Below, one piece after another: positions 1 to 10,426 of a stretch of 64,000 nucleotides of DNA. The notes beneath the pieces are model-generated. The model was not told where the DNA came from and did no database searches. It was given only the letters and a program-made list of their open reading frames with translations. A program made the translations under genes and the position numbers. The stretch covers positions 310,001 to 374,000 of the forward strand of contig NW_001798978.1 in assembly GCF_000165425.1 (NCBI RefSeq). The letters are read 5' to 3'. The stretch is from Paramecium tetraurelia (taxonomy: Eukaryota; Ciliophora; Oligohymenophorea; Peniculida; Parameciidae). How positions within the stretch are numbered: position 1 is the first letter of the stretch; every line of letters begins with the position of its first letter.

Positions 1-1
1 A

Positions 2-1079
2 TAGAATGCATATAATTATGATGCTTGGTTCGATTTAGCCAATTTAGAAATGAGTACTAAAGATGTTAATAGAATAAGAGATTCTTTTGAAGCTGCTATT
101 AAAAATGTCCCTCCAGGAAATGAAAAAAGATTTTGGAGAAGATACATATATTTGTGGTATAATTATGCTGTTTTTGAAGAATTAGAAGCAAATAATATTT
201 AAAAGGCTATTGAAATATTTGAAAGAGCTATTTAATTGGTTCCACACCAATAATTTACATTCTCTAAATTATGGATTTTATATGCTTAATTATTAGTAAG
301 AAGTAAAGATATTGATAAAATGAGAAAGGTTTATGGTTTGGCTATTGGATTCTGTCCAAATATAAAGATATTCCAGGAATACATCCAAATTGAATTGCAA
401 TTAGCTAATATTGACAGAGCTAGAATATTATACTAGAGGTTTATTGAAATATTCCCAGATAATCCCATTCCTTGGATTAAATTTGCAGAGTTTGAAAATG
501 ATTTAGAAGAATATGAAAGATCAGAAATGATATTTGAATTAGCATTGTAGAATAATCAAATGAACATGCCAGAAACTATATGGAGAGCATATATTGATAA
601 TTAAATTAAGTTGTAGAATTATGAAAAGGTCAGAGAGTTATATGAAAAACTACTTGAAAGATCCAAACATGTCAAAATTTGGATCAGTTATGCTTAATTT
701 GAGTTATCAATCAAGAATATTACTGGATTTAGAGCAGTTATGCAGAGGGGAGAGAAATGCTATATAGGAAAACCAGAACTCAAAGAAGAAAGAGCCATAT
801 TGTTAGAATAATGGAAGGATATGGAAATAGAAATTGGAGATGAGCAGGAAATAAAGAAGATTAGTGATAAACAACCTACTAAAACAATCAAGAAGAGAAA
901 AATCAAATTATTGGGAGATGAAAGTGAAGACTTTGGTATCTATTTATATTTTATTATTAGGTTATGAGGAATATTATGATTATATTTTCCCAGAAGAGAA
1001 TCCTCAATAGAAAAATCTGGGAATGCTCTTAAATAATGCTAAGTTATGGAAATAATAATAAGAATAAAGAAATGGATGA
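2..1079 (+). CDS. CRNKL1: Crooked-neck-like pre-mRNA splicing factor, 3' part (cut by window edge)
   Basis: This encodes the C-terminal part of the HAT-repeat splicing factor Clf1/Syf3/CRNKL1, a scaffold of the NineTeen complex in the spliceosome. The reading opens mid-protein with NYDAWFDLANLE, followed by the conserved stretches KRFWRRYIYLWYNYA, FTFSKLWILYAQ and HVKIWISYAQFELS, each matching successive HAT repeats of the family. A 25-nt intron at 936-960 separates the last exon, which has the typical ending YEEYYDYIFPEENPQ and a basic tail. TAA and TAG are used as Gln throughout and the stop is TGA at 1077-1079. The N-terminal repeats lie outside the window. The next gene follows after 83 bases on the same strand. 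Confidence 0.93.
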
Positions 1080-1162
1080 TATCTTTAGTATTTTATATTA
1101 TATAAATGATAATTTACAAATTGCTATATGCAATCGTAATATTCTCATTCCTATACATAATA

Positions 1163-2858
1163 ATGGCGTCGATTTGTGATTATCATGATTCCAACCAGAA
1201 GAAACTAAAAACACATTATGTGCCTCTGTTACAAACCTTTATGATGGATAATACTAACTATAGCAAATTCAAATAAGCATATAATGTATGATTGTAATGA
1301 TTGTAAGGAAAGTAGTCTGAACATGATAGAAGAGCCAAGTTATTGTATTGAATCGGACACATTGGTAAGGTATATATAAATATTCTAAGAAACTTTTGCA
1401 TCCAGATATCCTCTTGGAGGATAAATACATAGTGAGAGAGCTTGACAGAGGGAATCTACAAAGAGAAATAATAAAAAAGAGAATGTTCGATTCAATCTAG
1501 AATTTATCTCCTTTAAATAGTAAGCAATAATAATAGGATTAGAGCCTTAAACCAAATTTTAACACCGTGTACCTCCTTAACTTTCTTATTTTTACACTTA
1601 CAAACCGAGATTACAGGATAATTATTACTTAGGTCAAGGATTGGGATGCATGTTTTAAAAATTTAATCATATCCCAGGCTTGTATAGTTTAGCAAGTAAG
1701 AATAGTTTAATTTACAATTATGCAAAATATATATATGATATGAAGATGAGGAATGTGAGTAAGCAATGTATTTAAAATGCTTCTTATGTGCCGCATACTT
1801 TGAGATTGAATGTCAAATAGGAATGCTAATAATTCTTTAAGAAATTAACCCAATTACAAAATGATTATAAGAACAATGTTAAAATGTATAATGGTCCAGA
1901 ATATTTGTTAAAAACTGATGAGCATCGTGGAGAAGGAATCAGATTATTGTTTTAAAGTCAAATGGAAAATATCACTGAAGTGTATCAGAATGGAGAAAAG
2001 TGTGGGAACATTACAGAGAAGATAGTGGCACAAAAATATATAAATAGACCGTTCTTATATAAGGGACACAAAATAGAGTTTAGAATATATATATATTTGG
2101 CAAGCAGCAATCCATTATAATTGTACGTCTACAGGAGAGCATTGATAAAGAGATGTGCTAATGAATATAATCCATTGTCTGAATAAATACCTGCGCATAT
2201 TTGTAATACGGCAGTCACAGAGAAAACTCATAAAAATTAAACAAATCAGGGCGAGGGTGGTCTTGAATCAGAGGATGAAGAAATGTTTATTGATTGGAAT
2301 CTTGAAGGAATTGAAGAGTTACTTATTGAATAAGGAAGAATAAGTAAAAAACAAAGATGGCTTCAGGAATACCTGTATCCTAGGATTTACTCTAAAATTA
2401 TTCACACCATCAGGAGTGGACAATATAGTTTCTATAAAGATTCGAGGTTCTCAGAATTCTTGGCTATCGATTTCTTATTGGATTATGAACTAGATATCTG
2501 GTTATTAGAAATCAATTATAATCCATAAATTTTGAGTGTTACCCCTGATCGTATCAAAAGGAATTACAAAATGATTGAGGATACTGTGGAAATAGCATTT
2601 GCTTATTTGAAGTCCAAATACAAACGAATCAAAGAATTCATACAATAAGAATTATATAATTATAAGCACAGTGGTAATAGAATTAGATAGGTTGACTTCA
2701 AAAATAAATTCGGTAATAAGTTTAATCAATTGTTGGAGGATACTTCTATTGAATAAGAGTTCAGTATTTCACCTGATAATTTATACACTCACATAATTGA
2801 TGAGAGTAAGAGTGGTAAAGATAAATATTTCAATTTGATTGAGGAGGAATGTCTCTGA
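1163..2858 (+). CDS. Tubulin-tyrosine-ligase-like (TTLL) protein
   Basis: A 541-residue TTL-family amino-acid ligase, expected to add glutamate or glycine to tubulin tails on cilia or cortical microtubules. Recognisable parts are FQKFNHIPGLYSLASKNSL near the start of the domain, RPFLYKGHKIEFRIYIYLAS in the middle, and the ATP-grasp end FLAIDFLLDYELDIWLLEIN with the metal-binding E-x-N. Three introns (1286-1307, 1365-1389, 1520-1542; 22, 25 and 23 nt) are needed and together restore one frame. The start is the ATG at 1163, since it opens the frame leading into the first intron; an ATG at 1128 is in another frame. The acidic C-terminal tail is typical of TTLLs. The exact modification type cannot be told. 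Confidence 0.85.
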
Positions 2859-3003
2859 TATTTAATGTACATTAATATTTCCATTAAAATTAAATGATAT
2901 TATTCGCCTTACACACAATTCTTAGTACATCCTAATCAATCATCAGAATTATTAAGATAATTATTTTATATAAAGAGCTGATTAATAATCTTAACACATT
3001 TTA

Positions 3004-4862
3004 ATGTCTGAAATTTTGATGGAAATATTAGAAAAGGTGGATCAAGAAGAATGCACCAATGAATTACAAATAATCAGAGAATTTAACAATGTCATTCATC
3101 TTAAAGTATATTAGCAACATGTTTATAATTTCTGTGGTTATCATGCAACTTATAATATCTTACAATTACTTAACCATTTTCATTAAAAGAAGTGCTATCT
3201 ATATCATTCAGTTTCATTTTGGAAATATGTTAAGTTCGTCTAGAATTATCTAAAATTATACAGAACCAAACATAATATCAATCATGAACCTTGGAGTAAT
3301 CATGATATAGAGCACGGAGATTTTGAAAGATGTTATTTAAAGCCTTGGAAAGAACTTTATCATGATGTTATTGTGATATAGTATTAATTTGGAAGAATTG
3401 TCAATGGTTTGAAGGAGAAAGAATAGATAATACATTCTATCTAACAATTTATAAATTACGATTAAGTTGCTCCATTAATATAAGTTTATATGCTAGGGAT
3501 TACTTTTCATTGGGTTTCCTTTGTGGCTGTTAAAACTAAAAGTAAAACCAAATTCTATTTTATGGATTCAAAAAATATTGATTATTGTGAATGGAAGGAG
3601 TAAATCAAATACAAGAATACTTAAATGACATCAATAATTAAAGAATTAAGGTTGGTAGAATCCCTTATAAACCTTATGAGTTAGATATGTATTTATAGGG
3701 AATTCTTGATTTACAAGAATTAATCAAATTAATGGATTAAGCTTTAAGAGGCGAATTAAATTTTGCAGAATATTTGTGTGATTCCTCTACATTGATGTAT
3801 GTAAGACCTTTATATGAATTATTTGGAATGTCAGAATAACAATTTTTGGATGCAAACCCAGCAGAAATTAATTAAGACATAATTATCGTATGGGCTTAAG
3901 AATATAAAAACACGATATTTTCAGTCTTAAAGGAGGTATCTATTCTTTTTGATAGATCCAGAAAATTGTTAACTTAAGTTAATAAAATCACATCACATAT
4001 TCATTCTATAATAGGATAATAGGAGGTTCACGATCCTTTTTAATAGTGCCATGATGTAATTTAAGGGTTAGTAGAGAGTTTCAAATATGAGTGGAGTTAT
4101 CACCCAAAAGAAAAATAAATTAATTTATATTTCGAAGATGCTTCTAAATGTGAACACATCTCTTACATCACTTATGTAATGAAGGCGTATTTTAGAGAAT
4201 TTGTAACAAAATAGCATCACTATCATATCAGGATATAATTCTATGAAAATATATTTCATCCTCAAGGAGGTGGGTAACCTGATGACGTTGGTTCCATCAT
4301 TATTGGGGATAAGGAATTCATAATCAAAAATATGTATAATGATAGGCAGCATCAAGAGAGTTATGTGGATATCGAATTTTCTTAAGAAGCTTACGATCTT
4401 TTATTGGATTGTAGAACAAAAAAAACTCCTATTTTATAGAAAGTAAACCCAGAAGTAAGACTTATTCATTCCTAACTGCATTCTGCTGGACATTTATTAA
4501 AGGAGGAACTTATAAAGTTAGGCAAGGGATTGAAGTATATAAAGGGAATGCATTTTCAAAAAGAATCTTATATTCTATTAGAAGGGGAATTTGAAATTCC
4601 TATAGAATAAATACCAAGAGAGTTCTAGTTTTAGGATCTTTAGTTATCAATATGTTACTACACACACAATAAAGTATTTGAGATTTTAGGATATGTCCCT
4701 GAATTTGTGGAATTCTCTGAAATGGTTAGATGGATTAAACTAAGGGATTAAGACATCGGATTTCCTTGCTATGGAACACATACAGTAAAAGGGTTAGACA
4801 AAATTTAGATCACCAATATTCTGAAAAATAATAACTAATTTACAATATTTTATAATTTGTGA
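3004..4862 (+). CDS. Papain-fold cysteine-peptidase-like domain fused to AlaX tRNA-editing domain (one frame change)
   Basis: About 619 residues. The N-terminal half carries a candidate catalytic triad: Cys about 44 in NFCGYHATYN, His about 169 in ITFHWVSFVAVK and Asp about 188 in FYFMDSKN. This layout resembles Ulp1/Josephin-type (clan CA) peptidases, though no named family is certain. The C-terminal half is an AlaX/alanyl-tRNA-synthetase editing domain, with HPQGGGQPDDVG (about 4257-4292), the zinc motif HSAGH (HxxxH, about 4479) and CYGTH (CxxxH, about 4768). Such domains hydrolyse mischarged tRNA-Ala. The frame changes between about 3592 and 3603 with no room for an intron, consistent with one missing base. 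The next gene is a tandem relative without the AlaX half. Confidence 0.75.
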
Positions 4863-4944
4863 AAATAAAATCCCATTCGTATTCTTTTATAATCTGACGA
4901 GCAAATTCTACATTTAAAGTCAAATGTCAATATTAATAAATATA

Positions 4945-6299
4945 ATGGAAAACTTACATCCTGCTGAAGAAATCGTTAGAAACATTCTTGACAATATTGA
5001 ATAGCATCATAAGTTTATAGATTTTGTTAATACAAATTCTAATAAATCAAAATAAGGAGTCTGGATTAAGTAATATCATAAGGGAGAAGAAATTAAAGCT
5101 ATCACTTAAAATACAATAAGAATAGTAGAATTGCAAAATGAATATGTTCCAAATAAACAACAGTTCCATCATATTTTGGTTCATAAATAATTTGTTCCAA
5201 ATCTGTGTGGTTACCATGCTACCTATAACTTAATATAATGTGTTTAGAGTATCAAATATAAGTAAATGTGTAATTATATTCTCAGAATCTCACCTTAGTT
5301 TTATGATATAGCAGCATTTTGGTCCTATGTTCGTCGAACTTAAGATTTTCTAAAATTATACAGAGACTCACGAGGTTTAGATGGTTCAGTCTGGCCATGG
5401 AGGAATGACGATATAGAAAATGGAGACTTTGAAAGAACATACTTGAAATGCTGTTTAGAGTCTAAACCACTTTTTAAATAAACATTTTAAAATGAAGTCT
5501 TTGACGGAATTAAGTACTTTATTACTAATGATACTATATTCTATTAATATGGTAATATAGTTAATGGATACAATGAACGTTTGGCTTTATAAAAGTATAG
5601 TATTATTCATAATTTAGAAAATTCAATTTATTTTAAGAGTTTAGGCCTTCCTAGAGTGAAGAAATGATTTAAACATATATGCTTGGTGTAACCAACCATT
5701 GGATTTCCTTTGTTGCAGTTAAAAGCATTAGAGGAATTCAATTTATTGTAATGGACTCAAGGAATCGAGATTTCTTCCTGTGGAATTAATAATAAATCAG
5801 GGATTTTCTATAGTAAGATTAATTGGATCGTCCAAAAAGAGGATAGAAACCATTAAGTTAATTTTATTTGGATCTTTATGAATAAGGGATGAAGGATTTA
5901 CAATAATTGATCACTCTTTTAATATCATGGCTAACAGGGCAATCAAAATTAGAAGCCTATGTGAGTAACTAGAAAATATTAGTGTTTTTGAATCCTTTGG
6001 TTGAACTACTTGAAATCTCTTAGTAATAATATATCAATCTGAAATTTACTAATGAAAAAGCTGATGAACTCTATTAAATATTGGCTTTATGGTCAGATTA
6101 ATATCGGATAACAGTTCGAGAATACATAGGAAATGCAACATAAATAACTTAATTAAATAAAATACTATTTGTAAAGGCTTTGGAATTGACCAAGTGTGCA
6201 TTGGACTATCAAACAAAGAGAGGATTGTGGAATCAACAAAAGTAATCATCTCTGCATCGAATGCTAGAATATTTATAATTAGTTTATAAATCTTTATGA
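4945..6299 (+). CDS. Tandem paralogue: cysteine-peptidase-like protein without AlaX domain
   Basis: A 443-residue protein sharing the N-terminal domain of the gene just upstream. The shared blocks are CGYHATYN (Cys about 88), a W-x-x-x-D-I-E-x-GDFER block, GVTNHWISFVAVK and the following MDSRN. The candidate Cys-His-Asp triad is therefore intact here. After the domain comes an alpha-helical, Gln- and Leu-rich tail in place of the AlaX editing domain. One 23-nt intron at 5595-5617 joins the two frames. The start at 4945 is chosen, but an in-frame ATG at 4924 is possible. The gene begins about 80 bases after its relative on the same strand, which suggests local duplication. Substrate and role are unknown. 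Confidence 0.7.
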
Positions 6300-6334
6300 A
6301 TAGTATACTTGTATATAAGTAAGCTTAATATATA

Positions 6335-6904
6335 TCATTTTCTTTTGAGTTAGTCGATTTCTTTTTTCAAGAATTGAATTAATTCTTTTTGTTATTATCT
6401 GATTGATTCACTTTTAAGAAAGTTTTCCTTAAATTTTTCATTCTCTAACAATTATTGTTTTAATTGTGTGATTGATGCTTAGGCCTTTTTAAATTTTTTC
6501 GACAATTATTTAACTTCTTATTGAAGTTCTGAATTTTTCTGCTTTTCTAAAATCAAGGCTTTAGCATTAATTTATTCTTGGGAAACTTTCTTTAAGCTTT
6601 TTTTTTGTTCAATTGACAATTTTTTGTGTTTAGATGACGTGGCTCTAATGCGAGTAGATTTTCTTTGTGTTTGCTTAAATGGAGTGAAATCCTCATCAGT
6701 ATCTTTAACACCTAAAGTTGGGAATGCTCTTTCAATGATTGATTGTTATGAACCAAGTTGGTTATCATTATTTCGTTGTAAGTGGGATTCAAGGGATGAT
6801 ATTTTGTTATTGGGTATATCTCGTAGATCACAACTTTACGTTAATTGTTGGAGTTCTTAATCTAGAAGTGAGTTGAGGAAATTTAATTTGTTTTGAGTAA
6901 TCAT
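6335..6904 (-). CDS. Coiled-coil protein of unknown function
   Basis: A 189-residue intronless reading frame. The N-terminal third is Asn/Gln/Ser-rich and contains TLGVKDTDEDFTPF, followed by a basic stretch (RKSTRIRATSSKHKK). From about residue 95 to the end the sequence is a charged Lys/Glu/Gln heptad-like helix, ending EIDQLKRK and TGA. I do not recognise a family. It is convergent with the peptidase-like gene (36 bases between stops), and its start lies 20 bases from the start of the divergent secreted-protein gene, so the two must share a very short promoter region. Confidence 0.65.
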
Positions 6905-6924
6905 TATTAAAAATAAAAACGGAT

Positions 6925-7933
6925 ATGAAGCTGATTTCTTTCTGTCTTATAGGTCTTGTTATGTCCAATAACATCATGCTCTAAACAGCAAATCATTCAG
7001 CCTTTTAGGAGGTGTTTGGATAATTTGCATAATCAAGCGATTTCGGAAATAAATTATTTGGAGAGCTTTCAGCATTCATTCAAAAAGGAGCAACACTCTA
7101 AGATTTGAATGACCATGTCGAAGAATTAAGAAAACATTTAGCCGATGATTAAGCAGAAGATGAAAAATATTTCAATGAATAACAATAATCTCTTGAATCT
7201 GGATTAGAAGGTTTAGTAAATGAAGTACAAGAATTAAAGGAAGCAGTGGACACAGCTGCAAAGAAGATTTCAGTTTTGAATCATTAACAATAGATCATTG
7301 ATAATCTCTTCTCTTAAGATTAAGCAGCATATTAAAAAAGACTTGCCAATTAAAATGTTATACTTGAAACAATATCTCTTTTGGTTGAGAGAGTTCACGC
7401 ACTTTCATTAGATGGTCATAGTCTTATTGAAATGGATAATCTTCTTGAGGAAATCAAATAATTAGGTAGAGGAAAACATGTAGAAGTCTTGGCTCAAGTA
7501 TTTTGCTAATCAAATGTAGATAACTGCTCATTTAGATACTGAATAAGCGGAAAAGGTTTTGAATCTTTTAGAAAGTCTTAACAAGGCAGTGCTCGCTAGT
7601 TTAGAAGCTGATGAAGCCAAAGAACAAGAGAATATTAGATTGTACAATAAATTGACTGGAGAGATAAATGCGTATTTATTTTTATGATGTAGTTCTCTTT
7701 CAGAAGCTTAGAGACACTACTAGCAATTGGAGGTTCATTTTGAACAAAAAGATTATGAACTTAGTGTCGGTAAGGAAGGTGTGAAAGATGTAGGACTAAA
7801 GTTATAAGATAGAAATGATTCTAGGTATTGTATATCATAATTAAATAGACAATTCATATTGGATAGAGTTTAGGAAGCACAACAATTATTAAATGATAAT
7901 ATAGATAGAATAGCAAGATGGTCATAAGAATGA
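6925..7933 (+). CDS. Secreted coiled-coil protein, trichocyst-matrix-protein-like
   Basis: A 321-residue protein with an N-terminal signal peptide (MKLISFCLIGLVMSNN) followed almost wholly by acidic, heptad-rich helix such as VNEVQELKEAVDTAAKKISV. Two introns (7498-7519, 22 nt; 7672-7692, 21 nt) restore the frame. Trichocyst matrix proteins of Paramecium are secretory, acidic, coiled-coil proteins of this size that crystallise in the trichocyst body and are discharged on exocytosis. That class fits, but no diagnostic proteolytic-processing motif was verified. It could be another luminal coiled-coil protein. It is the only clearly secreted product in this part of the window. Confidence 0.6.
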
Positions 7934-7963
7934 TTTATATATAAATATTATCTGCCTAAGTAT

Positions 7964-8530
7964 TCAACTCCTTTATTAATCTTATAATTCTTTAAATTTC
8001 TGCTCCAATGCTTCTTCTTTGACTTTCAATTTTTATAATTCTAGATCTTTCTCAGCCAATTTCTTTTTTAAGTCTAAATTCTCTTTGCTCAATTACTAAA
8101 TCATTTACTATTGATTGGTCTAACTATTATTACTATACATTACTGGGATTGTGCTTTGAGGTTTAATATTAGGTTGAGGCATTGTTCTGGTATAAGGCTT
8201 ATTAGGAATTACAGTTTATGGATTCTATCCCTTTGGAGGTGCATTGTTGGACAGACTTCCTTACACTCTTTGAGGTGGAGGATTTGAGGGTACGGCTTTT
8301 CCTGTGATTCGAGCTTGAGGTGTCTGTGCTCTTTGATTTGGGTTTTGAGTAGGGATTGGAGCTCTTTGACTTATGGGCAGAGAAGGTTGAGGACGATAAG
8401 TATTTTACTAAACGAAGGGGTTTACGAAACTCATTGTAGGTGAGGATGTTTGATAAAATGGGCGAGGCATAACTGGAGAATTGGGGACACCTTTGAATAA
8501 TGGATATCTTTAGGGTGTTGTTAGGTACAT
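7964..8530 (-). CDS. Pro/Gln/Asn-rich protein with C-terminal coiled coil
   Basis: A 188-residue intronless frame. Residues 1 to about 135 are low complexity and rich in Pro, Gln, Asn and Ser with repeated short motifs (RPQPSLPISQRAPIPTQN, RTMPQPNIKPQ). The last 45 residues form a Lys/Glu/Leu heptad helix (NLDLKKKLAEKDLELQKLK). No catalytic or membrane motif is visible. It is convergent with the trichocyst-matrix-like gene, 30 bases away. No family is recognised; a scaffold or basal-body type protein is possible but unproven. Confidence 0.6.
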
Positions 8531-8634
8531 TAATATTTTATTTATATATTAATTTATGAGATTGATGGATGGAACACACAATTCTTATTTTGTTATCATT
8601 ATATTTTATTTTAATTTTTACATGCATATTTAAG

Positions 8635-9578
8635 TCATGAAATCAACAATTGTTAGACACCTTTCTTTTTGTCACCCATTTCTCTTTTTTATAAGGCACT
8701 TTTTATTAAATTTGTCTTCTCGAACATATCCTTTCCTGCTATTTCGAATCTATATTTATTATGATGAATTCATTACTTGATGTCACTGTCGCTGCTCTAA
8801 CATTCTAGTAAACATGTTTCTATAAATTTAATAAAAAACAAAGGAGCTTGCAATTTAAACTATTCATAGCTGTAGAATTCAGGAAGTGGAGTTATTCCAT
8901 CACTCCTCTGTTTCCATTATAATTAGAATACACAATTGTCTTCGGTTATTTATAATTTAATCACTGCTAATTTGTCATCTTAATTTGCGTAATGTTAGGT
9001 TACTTTTCTATAAAAATGATAAATAAAATTTACTAAGTTAATTCCTATTGTTTTTACGAGATTATACTACCAGTTTTATGATTCTGTTAATGCATATTGA
9101 CAATCAGCGAGGTTTACAGATTTGAAATTACATTATTTTAATTGGAATTCTGAGGCGTTTAGTTTTCATTGCAAATAAGAATGTTATTATTATTTGAAGC
9201 ACTAAGAGTGTGGTTGTTATTGCCATTCTCTAATTGACTTTACGACAAGGTTTCGCTAATTTCTGATTACTTTTAATCTACTTTTTCTGTCTTTTTATCC
9301 TTTTTGTTTGGATCAGGAGGTCTCGGTCCAGCAACTCTTTTTATTGCAGTTCTAGGCTAAGCTTATGCCGTTATTTATCTGATTTCATCAAGTTTCTTGT
9401 CATCATATCTTTCTCCTGTCAAACAGAAATAGTTGAAATCTTCAATTAGTTCTTTGTACTTTTTTACATTATCTTCAACTTCCCATGTCGTTTCATCAAA
9501 ACCCTTCCATTTCACTTAATATTTCAATTAGCCATTTATATGTTGTTTCTTAATGATCTTCTCAGGTTCTTTCATCAT
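8635..9578 (-). CDS. HP1-like protein: chromodomain plus chromo-shadow domain
   Basis: A 296-residue protein. The chromodomain is at the N-terminus: VEKII-type start EKIIKKQ, then LKYQVKWKGFDETTWE, which contains the aromatic-cage Trp and the KWKG core. A basic Pro-rich hinge and an Asn/Gln-rich linker follow. Near the C-terminus GITPLPEFYSYEQFKLQAP and FIKFIETCLL match a chromo-shadow domain, the dimerisation module of HP1 proteins that bind methylated histone H3. Introns are at 9008-9033 (26 nt) and 8750-8776 (27 nt). The second is a multiple of three and carries an in-frame TGA, so failure to splice would truncate the protein. In Paramecium such proteins may act in heterochromatin or small-RNA-guided DNA elimination; that role is inferred. 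Confidence 0.82.
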
Positions 9579-9676
9579 TTTTTATTTTTATGTTTCGAAT
9601 GCAAGGCTGCACCTTTAATATGCCAAATATCACCAGGAAAATTAATACAATCTAATATTAAAATTTTATTATCTTA

Positions 9677-10387
9677 ATGGCTCAATTATTAGGAATTATT
9701 TAAGAATCGCATAAAGATCAATTATAAGATTTAATTTCATAGATTCACTCTACCAATAGATTAGTATAATAAAAAGGGAATGTACTTAAAAAAAGAAGGG
9801 ATACACTTCTTACAATCCTCAAAGATATAAGAGAAACAGACACAAAATTAGCAGATTCCAAGGTATCTTGCAGTACAGCACTCTACTCTTCGATGAATGA
9901 CGATAGTGATTTGATTCAAAAACTGTATGATGAAATCTCGCATAAAGACTAATAGATTTAGGAATTGAAAGATTAGGTCGACACTCTCACATCTAAATTA
10001 CGGAACTCCCAAGCTTGCAATGAAGAGATGCAATATCAATTACAATAAAAGCAATAGCAACAATATCAAAGGGTGAATAAGCCAAGTTAATCTATTATTA
10101 ATATACTATATACTTAGCGATTGTTCCCTCCGTTCAACCTCGATGTGTTTAACCAATAGGTAATAATAATATTGGTTCAGACTCTGTCCACAAATTCAAG
10201 TATTTCAATAGAGAATCCAAAATCAAAAGAGGATATGCAAAAAATGATTAGAAGAATTTCAATGCAAGCTGCTGCTTCTGCCCATATCCTGGCAGTCAAA
10301 GGGGATTATACTTCATTACAAGTTGCTCATGAGGAAATGCTGAGTTAGAAGAGTCTTGGATCCTAAAAGTCATTGTCTTTTAAGTGA
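9677..10387 (+). CDS. Coiled-coil/Gln-rich protein of unknown function
   Basis: A 236-residue frame readable without any intron. It starts MAQLLGIIQESHKDQLQDL and is helical with a coiled coil around residues 85-140 (QIQELKDQVDTLTSKLRNSQ), then a Gln-rich run. A stretch at about 10160-10180 has the form of a 21-nt GTA...CAG intron but is in frame and stop-free, so the splice is optional. I do not recognise a family. The stop is 39 bases from the stop of the convergent kinase gene. Confidence 0.55.
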
Positions 10388-10426
10388 ATTATCATATTGT
10401 ATAATATTATAAAATAAGATAAAGAA

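Noticed and set aside
10160-10180. 21-nt GTA...CAG stretch as an intron in the coiled-coil gene
   Set aside because: It is in frame and stop-free, so splicing cannot be decided from the sequence; it was left in the coding sequence.
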